This document shows, piece after piece, positions 1 to 6,876 of a DNA stretch of 49,585 bases. A program made the translations under genes and the position numbers. The notes under the pieces were generated by a model. That model saw only the letters and a program-made list of their open reading frames with translations. It searched no databases and had not been told where the DNA came from. Source of the DNA: CAZHDI01 sp964531285 (GTDB lineage Bacteria; Pseudomonadota; Alphaproteobacteria; JAJFIK01); contig CAZHDI010000018.1 of NCBI GenBank assembly GCA_964531285.1, positions 1-49,585 on the forward strand. The letters run 5' to 3'. Positions within the stretch are counted from its first letter, which is position 1. Each line of letters begins with the position of its first letter.

Positions 1-144
1 GCGCGGGGCGCCGAAGGACTTGTCGATCACGACATTGCGGCCCTTGGGGCCGAGCGTAACCTTCACGGCATCCGCGAGAATGTCGACGCCCTTGAGCATG
101 CGCTCGCGGGCTTCGGCGGAAAATTTCACTTCTTTAGCGCTCAT
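1..144 (-). CDS. groEL: GroEL chaperonin, N-terminal fragment
   Basis: The 60-kDa chaperonin folds client proteins in an ATP-driven double ring with GroES in the cytoplasm. Only the first 48 residues lie in the window. They start MSAKEVKF and include the conserved VTLGPKGRNVV and DKSFGAP stretches that form part of the nucleotide-binding site. The start is set by AGGAG shortly upstream (reverse strand) and by the family's usual N-terminus. The gene follows groES by 89 bp on the same strand, so both form one operon under the CIRCE element at 670-696. It is cut by the window edge, not broken. Confidence 0.97.
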   Translation of the reverse strand, partial: MSAKEVKFSAEARERMLKGVDILADAVKVTLGPKGRNVVIDKSFGAPR

Positions 145-233
145 ACGAGATCTCCTCTCGAAACTTGGGGGGGATGGGGCAAGGTCTGCGGGACGGCGGC
201 ATCAAAAAAGGCCGCCGGACGGGATCACCCGTC

Positions 234-548
234 TCACGCAGCCTTCTTGCCCTTCTTCTTGGCTTCCAGGATGCCCAGAATGTCCGACTCTTTCATGATC
301 AGCAGGTTTTCACCGTCGATCTTCACTTCGGTGCCGGACCATTTGCCGAACAGAACGATGTCGCCATCCTTAACGTCGAGCGGGGTGATCGTGCCGTCTT
401 CCCGCTTGATGCCCGGACCAGCGGCGATAACCTCGCCCTGCTGCGGCTTTTCCTGAGCGGTGTCGGGGATGATGATGCCGCCGGCGGTTTTGGTGTCTTC
501 TTCCAGGCGGCGCACCAGAACCCGGTCATGCAAGGGACGGAAAGTCAT
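234..548 (-). CDS. groES: GroES co-chaperonin
   Basis: The 10-kDa co-chaperonin caps the GroEL ring. The 104-residue product has the usual family length. It begins MTFRPLHDRVLV and holds the mobile-loop sequence EEDTKTAGGIIIPDTA (about residues 17-32) that docks on GroEL, and the C-terminal half has the expected beta-barrel. A longer open frame runs upstream, but this ATG is preceded by AAGGAG at good spacing and matches the family start. It is the first gene of the groESL operon. The CIRCE inverted repeat about 120 bp upstream implies HrcA repression released by heat. Confidence 0.97.
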   Translation of the reverse strand: MTFRPLHDRVLVRRLEEDTKTAGGIIIPDTAQEKPQQGEVIAAGPGIKREDGTITPLDVKDGDIVLFGKWSGTEVKIDGENLLIMKESDILGILEAKKKGKKAA

Positions 549-669
549 ATCCGACGTCTCCTTAGGGTGTTCGTTGTGACTGTGATGGTTCAGCCCCGCC
601 GCGCCGGGTCTCGGGTCATCGCTGGCCGCAGGGCCAGAGGCTCCAGGCCGGTCGGGCGGGCGCCGAATG

Positions 670-696
670 CTGGCACTCATGACATGAGAGTGCTAA
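670..696 (-). promoter_or_regulatory. CIRCE element (HrcA operator) of groESL
   Basis: The left arm CTGGCACTC, a 9-base spacer and the right arm GAGTGCTAA fit the CIRCE consensus TTAGCACTC-N9-GAGTGCTAA, with two mismatches in one arm. It lies 122 bp upstream of the groES start. In alphaproteobacteria HrcA binds this element to repress groESL. It also lies 40 bp upstream of the divergent lipoprotein gene at 736, so it could touch that promoter too; this last point is inference. Confidence 0.93.
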
Positions 697-735
697 CACC
701 CGGTTCGTGCGGGTAGATAAGGAGAGGCAGGAAGC

Positions 736-1161
736 GTGTCAACAACCCGTGACGAGGAATTTTTCGTCCCCTATGGACGGGCGGCCCTAACGGCGCTCGG
801 GATCGCCGCGCTGTCGGCCGTCTTGGCCGGATGCTCGGGCGAGCCGGCACCCGATTGCGCGGCCGCCGCTCAATGCGTGCGCATTGTCGAACAGCGCGAC
901 GGTCTTGCCGAGGACGGCGAAACCGAGTTTTACGTAGTGCGCATCACCAACAGTTGCGAGGCCGAGACCGACATAAAGCTGTGTTTTGAGGACAATCGGT
1001 TAACCGCCGATTGCCGGGAGCGCACGGCTGTCGCGCCCGGCGCCACGATTCGCGAAACCAAAGAGCTGCGGTTTTTCGGTGATCGGTTGAAACTGTTCTC
1101 CCGGCACACCGATAATGCGGTATCGTGCCGCTTCCCCGGGACCGACACGGTGCGGTTCTAG
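736..1161 (+). CDS. Small Cys-rich lipoprotein, unknown function
   Basis: Not recognised as a named family. The 141-residue product has a short cytoplasmic lead, a hydrophobic segment (about 16-30) and a lipobox LAGC, so Cys33 should be lipidated. The mature part has six further cysteines (for example Cys41 and Cys47, then NSC, KLC, ADC and VSC), enough for three disulfides, which suggests a compact periplasmic domain. The start is GTG; GGAGAGG lies 8 bases upstream and supports it. It is divergent from groES and shares that intergenic region. No partner gene is evident downstream, where the riboswitch leader of ribB begins. Confidence 0.75.
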   Translation: MSTTRDEEFFVPYGRAALTALGIAALSAVLAGCSGEPAPDCAAAAQCVRIVEQRDGLAEDGETEFYVVRITNSCEAETDIKLCFEDNRLTADCRERTAVAPGATIRETKELRFFGDRLKLFSRHTDNAVSCRFPGTDTVRF

Positions 1162-1329
1162 CGTCAGGGCAAACGAACCGTCCGGCGTGGCCGTCGGGCG
1201 TGACCGTCGGTCAACCTGCGGTTCGGTGTGCGTACCGTCACACGTCAGGTTCGTTCTTGTGTATAGCCCCCGTGGATACCGGGCGGGTTGTCCCCAACCC
1301 GGTGAATCCGTCACGCCGCAGCCGACGCA

Positions 1330-1358
1330 TTGTCATCGGACGGACCATCCCCTACTAT
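1330..1358 (+). promoter_or_regulatory. Sigma-70-type promoter of the ribB leader
   Basis: TTGTCA (1330-1335) and TACTAT (1353-1358) are separated by exactly 17 bases, the ideal spacing for a housekeeping promoter. Transcription would begin near 1365, about 23 bases before the first helix of the FMN riboswitch. A perfect 8-bp inverted repeat (ATGTCCGG, 7-base loop, CCGGACAT; 1363-1385) sits at the predicted RNA 5' end. It could be a protective hairpin or an operator. This is seen in sequence only. Confidence 0.6.
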
Positions 1359-1387
1359 TTAGATGTCCGGTCACGAACCGGACATAA

Positions 1388-1545
1388 ATCCTCAGGGCAG
1401 GGTGAAAGTCCCTACCGGCGGTATGTCGCGATGATCGTGTTGGATCGGCTGCGATGAGCCCGCGAGCGCCCATATCGCCTGATATGGGGTCAGCAGATCC
1501 GGTGAGAGGCCGGAGCCGACGGTGATAGTCCGGATGGGAGAGGAT
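1388..1545 (+). ncRNA. FMN riboswitch (RFN element) upstream of ribB
   Basis: The conserved RFN core is present. The 5' part has GGGTGAAAGTCCC then ACCGGCGGTA; the middle has AGCCCGCGAGC; the 3' part has GGTCAGCAGATCCGGTGAGA, GCCGACGGT and AGTCCGGATG. Closing helix P1 pairs ATCCTC (1388-1393) with GAGGAT (1540-1545). The element senses FMN and represses the next gene. The 131-base stretch to ribB has several hairpins (for example CCGATC/GATCGG near 1592-1608) but no clear U-tract terminator, so control of ribosome access looks more likely than attenuation; that is inference. Confidence 0.96.
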
Positions 1546-1676
1546 GTCGGACCTGTGCAATGGCACGGGGCCGTGCGCTATGGGCATGCGCGCCGATCGT
1601 CAGGATCGGTCCGTGGTCCATAGGTTTCCCGCAAACACGCCCTGATTCTGGTCACCAGTGCTCAAGGAGCCGAACC

Positions 1677-2345
1677 ATGAATCAGACCGTACAGGACCCG
1701 ATGACCCTGGAGTCATTCGGCGATCCCACGACCCGCGTTGAAAACGCGGTGGCCGCCTTACGCGAGGGGCGGGGTATCCTGGTCGTCGATGACGAGGACC
1801 GGGAAAACGAAGGCGACATGATCTTCGCCGCCGACAGTCTCACCACGGAGCAGATGGCGCTGATGATCCGCGAAGGTAGCGGCATCGTCTGTCTGGTGAT
1901 GACCGATGAACGTCTGCGCGCGCTCGATCTGCCGCCCATGGTCGACCGCAACACCTCCAGCATGGGCACCGGCTTCACGGTCTCCATCGAAGCCAAGGAG
2001 GGTGTGACCACGGGCGTCTCGGCGGCCGACCGCGTGACGACGGTCAAGACCGCCATCGCCGAAGGGGCGCAGCCGGACGATCTGGCCCGTCCCGGTCATG
2101 TGTTTCCCTTGCGGCCCATGCCCGGCGGCGTTCTGGCCCGGCGCGGCCATACCGAAGCCACCATCGATTTCGTGACCCTTTCGGGCCGCGCGCCTTCCGG
2201 CGTCTTGTGCGAAGTGATGAACCCGGACGGCACCATGGCCCGCCTGCCCGAGATCATCCGGTTCGGCCGGGCGCACAATATGCCCGTCGTCACCATCGAG
2301 GATCTGGCGCGCTATCGCGAGGCCCGCGAGACCGCCGCGGCTTGA
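1677..2345 (+). CDS. ribB: 3,4-dihydroxy-2-butanone-4-phosphate synthase
   Basis: Converts ribulose 5-phosphate to formate and 3,4-dihydroxy-2-butanone 4-phosphate, the four-carbon precursor of riboflavin. The 222-residue length fits the stand-alone RibB family, with no GTP cyclohydrolase II domain fused. The acidic metal-binding stretch DDEDRENEGDM (about 33-43) and the substrate loop with HVFPLRP and RRGHTEA are intact. The frame is open 117 bases further upstream, but the chosen ATG is preceded by AAGGAG at 7 bases and that upstream part is leader RNA. It is controlled by the FMN riboswitch just upstream. ribF lies about 7.5 kb away rather than next to it. Confidence 0.95.
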   Translation: MNQTVQDPMTLESFGDPTTRVENAVAALREGRGILVVDDEDRENEGDMIFAADSLTTEQMALMIREGSGIVCLVMTDERLRALDLPPMVDRNTSSMGTGFTVSIEAKEGVTTGVSAADRVTTVKTAIAEGAQPDDLARPGHVFPLRPMPGGVLARRGHTEATIDFVTLSGRAPSGVLCEVMNPDGTMARLPEIIRFGRAHNMPVVTIEDLARYREARETAAA

Positions 2346-2365
2346 GCATAGCCGCCCTTCCATTC

Positions 2366-2420
2366 GCGGCCGGTCAGCCGGCCGCGACCGGGGCCTGATC
2401 CGTCGCCGGCGGATCAGGCC
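2366..2420 (+). terminator. Hairpins between convergent ribB and ogt
   Basis: Two perfect inverted repeats follow ribB: GCGGCCGG/CCGGCCGC with a 4-base loop (2366-2385), and an 11-bp stem GGCCTGATCCG/CGGATCAGGCC with a 7-base loop (2392-2420). The second overlaps the ogt stop codon. No T-run follows on either strand, so intrinsic termination is uncertain; a bidirectional roadblock or RNA 3'-end stabiliser is equally possible. Confidence 0.45.
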
Positions 2421-2917
2421 ACCAGCGCGCCTTCATGGCGCAAGAGCCAGGCCTTGCGTTCCAGGCCGCCGCCGAAGCCTGTCAGGGAACCGTCCGCGCC
2501 GATCACCCGGTGGCAGGGCAGAATCAGCGGGATGGGATTGAGTCCATTGGCCCGGCCCACCGCGCGCATGGCTTTGGGTTTGCCCACATGGGCCGCCATG
2601 GCGGCATAGGACCGGGTTTCGCCGGCCGGAATGGTCCGCAAAGCCCGCCAGACCTGGCCCTCGAAATCGGTCCCCTGGGGATCGACATCGAGATTGTCCA
2701 GCGCATCCGTCCGGCCACTGAAATAAGCCTCGAAGGCCGCTCGTGTCGCGGCATGGGGCGGACCGTCCGTTATGCCTTGCACCTTGAAATACTGGCGGGT
2801 CCGCCCGGCCAGACGATCCTCGCCGCCGGGAAACGCGACATGGATCACCGTGCCGTCGCGCATGACGATCGTGAGAGGGCCGATTGGGCTGTCCTGAACG
2901 AAGCGGGTGAGGGTCAT
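2414..2917 (-). CDS. ogt: Methylated-DNA--protein-cysteine methyltransferase
   Basis: Suicide repair protein that moves the methyl group of O6-methylguanine to its own cysteine. The 167-residue product has the family's usual length. The active site PCHRV places the acceptor at Cys135, in a C-terminal helix-turn-helix domain with the arginine-finger region MRAVGRANGLNP before it. The frame extends upstream, but the ATG at 2917 overlaps the stop of the preceding Ada/AlkA gene in an ATGA arrangement, which implies translational coupling and fixes the start. The pair together covers the functions that Ada, Ogt and AlkA share out in E. coli. Confidence 0.93.
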   Translation of the reverse strand: MTLTRFVQDSPIGPLTIVMRDGTVIHVAFPGGEDRLAGRTRQYFKVQGITDGPPHAATRAAFEAYFSGRTDALDNLDVDPQGTDFEGQVWRALRTIPAGETRSYAAMAAHVGKPKAMRAVGRANGLNPIPLILPCHRVIGADGSLTGFGGGLERKAWLLRHEGALVA

Positions 2918-4407
2918 GCGGGCTCCAATAACATGGTCCACAGGCGGATGGTGGCATAGGCGCGCCAGGGCCGCCACGCTTCGGCGCGGGTCTGGAGGGC
3001 TTTGCGTCCGCCGGCGGACAAATCGAGGTTGAGAACTTTCAGCACGCCCAGATCCGTGCCCGGAAAGGCGTCCGGATCGCCGAGCGCGCGCATCGCAATC
3101 GTTTCCGCGGTCCACGGGCCGAGGCCGGGCAGGGCGGCAATGGCGGCGCGGGCATCATCCGGCGGCAGACTGTGCATGTCGCGCAAAGGGCCGTCGATGA
3201 AGGCGCGGGCCAAGGGCCGCAGGGCGGCGGCGCGTTTGTCCGGCATGCCGAGGGCGGACAAATCACCCTCGGCCACCGCTTCGGGGGTGGGAAACAGCCA
3301 GGAGAGCCCCGGCATGGCATCGCCGCATTGGGGCAGCGGGTCGCCGAGACGCTCCGCCAGACGCCGGGCCACGGTGCGTGCGCCTTTTTCGCTGACCTGC
3401 TGGCCAATGACCGCCCGGCAGGCGAATTCGAACACATCCCAGGTGCCGGGCACCCGCACGCCGGGTACTTGTGCGGCGTGGGCGCCCAGAAAGCCGTCTC
3501 CCGTGAAGGCGGCGTCTATGGCCGCGCTGTCCGCATCGAGATCGAACAAAGCCTTCAGCCGGCGGACCACCGGGCGTAAGGACCGCGCGGTCGGCAGCAC
3601 CAGGCGCGCCGCAATCCGGTTGTGACCGTCCAGAAACCGCGCCGCGATCATGCCGGGACCGTCGGGTGTGCGGATGGTCCGGGCATAGCCCGTCTCGTCG
3701 CTGGTCTCGATGCCCTCCAAGGTCCGTTGGCGCAGGAACCGCAACAGCCGGTCCCAGGCAAACGGCGGACGGTAGGCCAGGGTGACGGTCAAAGCCACGC
3801 CCGCCGGTCCGTCCCCGCCGGCCGGCGGGGGCGGGTCGCCGTCTTCTGCCATGGCCTTCCGGGAGGCTGTGGGCGAGCGGTGAAAACTTTTCAGATAGGC
3901 ATCGTTGAACCGGCGCAGGCTTTGAAACCCGGCCGCCAGCGCAATATCGCTCATGGGCAAATCGGTCCCGTCCACGAGCCGCTTGGCCATATGCAACCGC
4001 TGGGTCACGGCGACGGCGGTCGGCGTGGTGCCCAGATGATCCGCAAACAGACGGCGCAAATGACGCTCGCCCACGCCGAGCCGGTCGGCGAGCATGCCGA
4101 CACTGCCCTCATCGAGCGCGCCGTCCTCGATCAGCCGCAAAGCCCGGTGAACCGTGGTCTCGACACCGACCCACACGGGGCTGCCCGGCGCGGTTTCGGG
4201 CCGGCATCGCCGGCAGGCACGAAACCCGGCCTGTTCCGCCGCGGCCGCGCTCGGATAAAAAGTGCAGTTCTTTTCTTTCGGTGTCGGCGCGGGGCACACC
4301 GGCCGGCAATAGATCCCCGTTGTCCGCACGGCGGTGAAAAACCGGCCGTCGAAGCGGGCATCGCGCTGTTCCACCGCGCGGTAACAGATGTGAGCATCGA
4401 AGGTCAT
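2914..4407 (-). CDS. Ada-type regulator fused to AlkA DNA glycosylase
   Basis: The 497-residue fusion combines an alkylation sensor and a base-excision enzyme. Residues 1-75 are the Ada metal-binding domain with Cys34, Cys38, Cys65 and Cys68; Cys34 matches the phosphotriester-methyl acceptor. An AraC-type helix-turn-helix follows (about 85-180), then the AlkA N-terminal domain (about 200-285) and the HhH-GPD glycosylase domain with LPGLGPWTAE and, shortly after, the catalytic Asp in FPGTDLG. It should excise 3-methyladenine-type lesions and switch on its own operon when methylated. I chose the ATG before TFDAH because the Ada domain begins there. It overlaps ogt by 4 bases. Confidence 0.93.
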   Translation of the reverse strand: MTFDAHICYRAVEQRDARFDGRFFTAVRTTGIYCRPVCPAPTPKEKNCTFYPSAAAAEQAGFRACRRCRPETAPGSPVWVGVETTVHRALRLIEDGALDEGSVGMLADRLGVGERHLRRLFADHLGTTPTAVAVTQRLHMAKRLVDGTDLPMSDIALAAGFQSLRRFNDAYLKSFHRSPTASRKAMAEDGDPPPPAGGDGPAGVALTVTLAYRPPFAWDRLLRFLRQRTLEGIETSDETGYARTIRTPDGPGMIAARFLDGHNRIAARLVLPTARSLRPVVRRLKALFDLDADSAAIDAAFTGDGFLGAHAAQVPGVRVPGTWDVFEFACRAVIGQQVSEKGARTVARRLAERLGDPLPQCGDAMPGLSWLFPTPEAVAEGDLSALGMPDKRAAALRPLARAFIDGPLRDMHSLPPDDARAAIAALPGLGPWTAETIAMRALGDPDAFPGTDLGVLKVLNLDLSAGGRKALQTRAEAWRPWRAYATIRLWTMLLEPA

Positions 4408-4458
4408 GGCGCCAGCATAGCACCGCCCGTCCGGTGCGCTGGCCATTTTCGGACATGA

Positions 4459-5880
4459 TTATTCGGCGGCGTCCATCAGCGCCGCCCAGGTCTGGCGCTT
4501 GCGATAGATCGTGGACGGATTGATTTCCAACCGGGCGGCCGCCGCATTCACATTGCCGCCGCACCGCGCGATGGCCGCCTCGATCGTCTCTTTCTCCACC
4601 AGCCAGAGCGGGCGGATCTCGTCCTTGGACGCCATCGGGACGGGGGAGATGCCGGCGGGCCCGGGCCGGATCGCAGCGGCCCGGTCGCGCAGGCTGGCGG
4701 GCAGCATGGCGGCGGTCACCTGGTCGGCATCGTTGAGCACGACCGCGCGGCGGATCACATTTTGCAGTTCACGGACATTGCCGGGCCAGGCATGAGCCAG
4801 GAGGATCTCGGCGGCGTCGGGCGTGAACCCGGTAAAGGCCCGGCCTTCCTCGGCCGAAAAGCGGGCCAAAAAGGCTTTGGCGATGAGCAGAATATCCTCG
4901 CCCCGCTTGCGCAGCGGCGGTAGCGCCAAGGGCAGCACATTGAGCCGGTAGAACAAATCCTCGCGCAACCGGCCGTCGATCACCGCGCGCTCGGGATCCC
5001 GGTTGGTCGCGCACACGAAACGGACATCCACATTGGCGGTTTCGTTGCCGCCGACGGGCGCGACATCGCCGGTCTGAATGAAGCGCAACAGCTTCGATTG
5101 CAGATTGATGTCCATCTCGCCCAGTTCATCCAGGAACAGGGTGCCGCCATGGGCCTGACGCGCCGCACCCGGACGGTCGGCGGTTGCGCCCGTGAACGCG
5201 CCGCGCACATGGCCGAACAATTCCGATTCCATCAGATCTTTTGGAATCGCCCCGCAATTGAGCGCCACGAACGGCCCGTCCGCGCGCGTGCTGCGGGCAT
5301 GAATCGCCTGGGCCACGACATCCTTGCCGGTGCCGCTTTCGCCGGTGATGAAGACGCTGGCCTTGGACGCGGCCACCTTGTCGATCATCCGGTAGACCGC
5401 CTGCATGACGGGCGAGGCGCCGACAAGGCCGTCGAACGACTCACGCTCGGTGTCTTCCTCGATGGTCTTGAGTTCGCGTTTGACCCGTCCGCTGTCGAGG
5501 GCCTGGCACACGGTGCGGACGACCTTGGCCGCGCTGAACGGTTTCACGATGAAATCGATCGCCCCTTCGCGCATCGCCCGGACCGCGGTGTCGAGTTTGC
5601 CATCGGCCGTAATGACAACGGTGGGCGGCGATTCGGGCCGGGCGCGCAAACGGGCCAGGACCTCGAAGCCGTGCAGATCCGGCATGTGCAGATCAAGGAG
5701 GATGATGTCCGGCGCATGGGTTTTGGCGGCCTCGAGACCCTCCGCACCGGTCTCGGCATGGCGCACGGCAAGGCCCGCCGCGTCGAGCGCGGTGCGCAGC
5801 AGGCGCGCCATGGACGGATCATCCTCGATCAAAAGGACGGACGCGGAACAGGGCGGGCGATCGGACGGCGAAGCGGTCAT
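4459..5880 (-). CDS. Sigma-54-dependent response regulator (NtrC family)
   Basis: A 473-residue three-domain activator. The receiver domain (about 13-130) has the acidic pocket E19-D20-D21, the phosphoacceptor Asp63 in LLDLHMPD, and the conserved Thr and Lys in ITADG and VKPF. The central AAA+ domain has Walker A GESGTGKD (about 172-179), the sigma-54 contact loop GAFTGA and Walker B LFLDELGEMD. The C-terminal Fis-type helix-turn-helix has CGGNVNAAAARL. All ATPase and sigma-54 motifs are intact. An in-frame ATG 48 bases upstream is possible; neither start has a convincing ribosome site. No histidine kinase is adjacent, so the signal is unknown. The architecture resembles LuxO/AtoC-like regulators. 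Confidence 0.9.
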   Translation of the reverse strand: MTASPSDRPPCSASVLLIEDDPSMARLLRTALDAAGLAVRHAETGAEGLEAAKTHAPDIILLDLHMPDLHGFEVLARLRARPESPPTVVITADGKLDTAVRAMREGAIDFIVKPFSAAKVVRTVCQALDSGRVKRELKTIEEDTERESFDGLVGASPVMQAVYRMIDKVAASKASVFITGESGTGKDVVAQAIHARSTRADGPFVALNCGAIPKDLMESELFGHVRGAFTGATADRPGAARQAHGGTLFLDELGEMDINLQSKLLRFIQTGDVAPVGGNETANVDVRFVCATNRDPERAVIDGRLREDLFYRLNVLPLALPPLRKRGEDILLIAKAFLARFSAEEGRAFTGFTPDAAEILLAHAWPGNVRELQNVIRRAVVLNDADQVTAAMLPASLRDRAAAIRPGPAGISPVPMASKDEIRPLWLVEKETIEAAIARCGGNVNAAAARLEINPSTIYRKRQTWAALMDAAE

Positions 5881-5980
5881 CGGATCCCGGGCGGTCAGGT
5901 AACAGACGGTCGGGTCACGGGCCGGCATGCGGCGCGCTGCGCCGACTCACAGGCACTGAGCCCATCACGCTACGGAGCGA

Positions 5981-6010
5981 GTCGGGGACCTGCAAGTCGG
6001 GGACCTGCAA
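5981..6010 (+). repeat. Two tandem copies of a 15-bp unit
   Basis: The unit GTCGGGGACCTGCAA occurs twice head to tail with no mismatch (5981-5995 and 5996-6010), in the 240-bp region between two divergent genes. Its role is unknown. It may be simple slippage or paired binding sites. The same region also holds two TTAATGC copies near 6080-6097, close to the start of the next gene. Confidence 0.8.
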
Positions 6011-6120
6011 GCGAGAGGCGCCCTTTGGCCAACGGACCATTCAGTTTGGGTTCAGCCACCCGATGACACGCTGGCCCCGTTAATGCCGCGTTAATGCGGC
6101 CTCAGTGAACGGAGGTTGCC

Positions 6121-6720
6121 ATGTCGGACAATGGCACAGGAAGCGGCGCCCGGCGTCTGGTCTTTACCGCGCTTGCCGCAGCGACAACGGGATTGATTTT
6201 GGCGTTTGGCGGGGTCGCGGCGCCGGCCCATGCAGCCAGCGGGTCGGCTGCATCGGCCAGCGCGGCGGCTGATCACCACAGAGACCGCAGGGACGACCGT
6301 TATGACCGCCGGCGCGACCGGCGCGATGACCGCTATGACCACCGGCGCGACCGCAGGGGCGACCGCTATCACCGCCGGCGCGACCGGCGCGACAATGTCG
6401 ATGTTGGCATTTACATCGGTTCGGATTCGTTCGGGTTGTATCTGTCGCGCGACGAGTACCGCAAGCGGGACCGCTACCGGAAGCGCCGCTATCGCGACCG
6501 CCGCTGGGCATACGATTATCAGCACCGGTATCCGCGGGCCGGCCACTGGTACACGGGCCGCGACTATGCCCGCTATCACCGGGGCCGCCGGTGTCATCCG
6601 GTCTTCAAGCGCGGCTATCACCGCGGCCGTCCGGCGCTGTTCCGGGCCAAGGCCTGCTATGACCGGCGCGGCAATTACTACATCAAACGCGGCAGCCGTC
6701 GGCTCGTCCGGCACTACTGA
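6121..6720 (+). CDS. Secreted Arg/Asp/Tyr-rich repeat protein
   Basis: No named family recognised. The 199-residue product has a twin-hydrophobic export signal (about 12-38) ending at PAHA, so it is probably periplasmic or released. Residues about 55-91 are three tandem copies of an 11-residue unit, D-R-R-[DG]-D-R-Y-[DH]-[RH]-R-R, plus a partial fourth, encoded by 33-bp DNA repeats at 6283-6381. After a short hydrophobic stretch (VGIYIGSDSFGLYL) the C-terminal half stays rich in Arg, Tyr and His, with two cysteines. The charge-alternating, very basic make-up could bind polyanions such as LPS, nucleic acid or metal ions; this is inference. GGAGG 5 bases upstream sets the start. A terminator follows at 6753. 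Confidence 0.8.
   Translation: MSDNGTGSGARRLVFTALAAATTGLILAFGGVAAPAHAASGSAASASAAADHHRDRRDDRYDRRRDRRDDRYDHRRDRRGDRYHRRRDRRDNVDVGIYIGSDSFGLYLSRDEYRKRDRYRKRRYRDRRWAYDYQHRYPRAGHWYTGRDYARYHRGRRCHPVFKRGYHRGRPALFRAKACYDRRGNYYIKRGSRRLVRHY
6283..6393 (+). repeat. 33-bp tandem coding repeats
   Basis: Three units (6283-6315, 6316-6348 and 6349-6381) and 12 bases of a fourth encode the 11-residue repeat of the secreted basic protein. Units 1 and 3 share the opening GACCGCAGG, whereas unit 2 and the partial fourth open GACCGGCGC. This points to duplication of a 66-bp pair. Confidence 0.85.
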
Positions 6721-6752
6721 CCCCACGCCCTGACGGGGCGGACCGACCGGAG

Positions 6753-6781
6753 CGGCACGGCCTTGTTCAGGCTGTGCCGTT
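6753..6781 (+). terminator. Intrinsic terminator after the repeat protein
   Basis: CGGCACGGCC and GGCTGTGCCG pair over 10 bp, with one G-U, around a 7-base loop, followed by a short TTT. It lies 33 bases after the stop at 6720 and separates that gene from the small-RNA locus. Confidence 0.75.
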
Positions 6782-6861
6782 TCGTATTTGGCGCGGTCAA
6801 TTTCGGTGGCGGAGCTGATGGCGCAGGGCAGGGAGGAATCGGTCACGGAACTGTGATCGGT

Positions 6862-6870
6862 CCCCATATA
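6862..6870 (+). promoter_or_regulatory. Heat-shock-like -10 box before the small RNA
   Basis: The sequence CCCCATATA matches the RpoH (sigma-32) -10 consensus CCCCATNTA exactly. A good -35 (CTTGAA) is not seen at the usual 13-17 bases; only GGAA at 6847-6850 recalls it, at a shorter distance. Just upstream, ATCGGTCAC (6838-6846) and GTGATCGGT (6853-6861) form an imperfect inverted repeat that could be an operator. Start of transcription would be near 6877. Confidence 0.4.
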
Positions 6871-6876
6871 GCGCGG

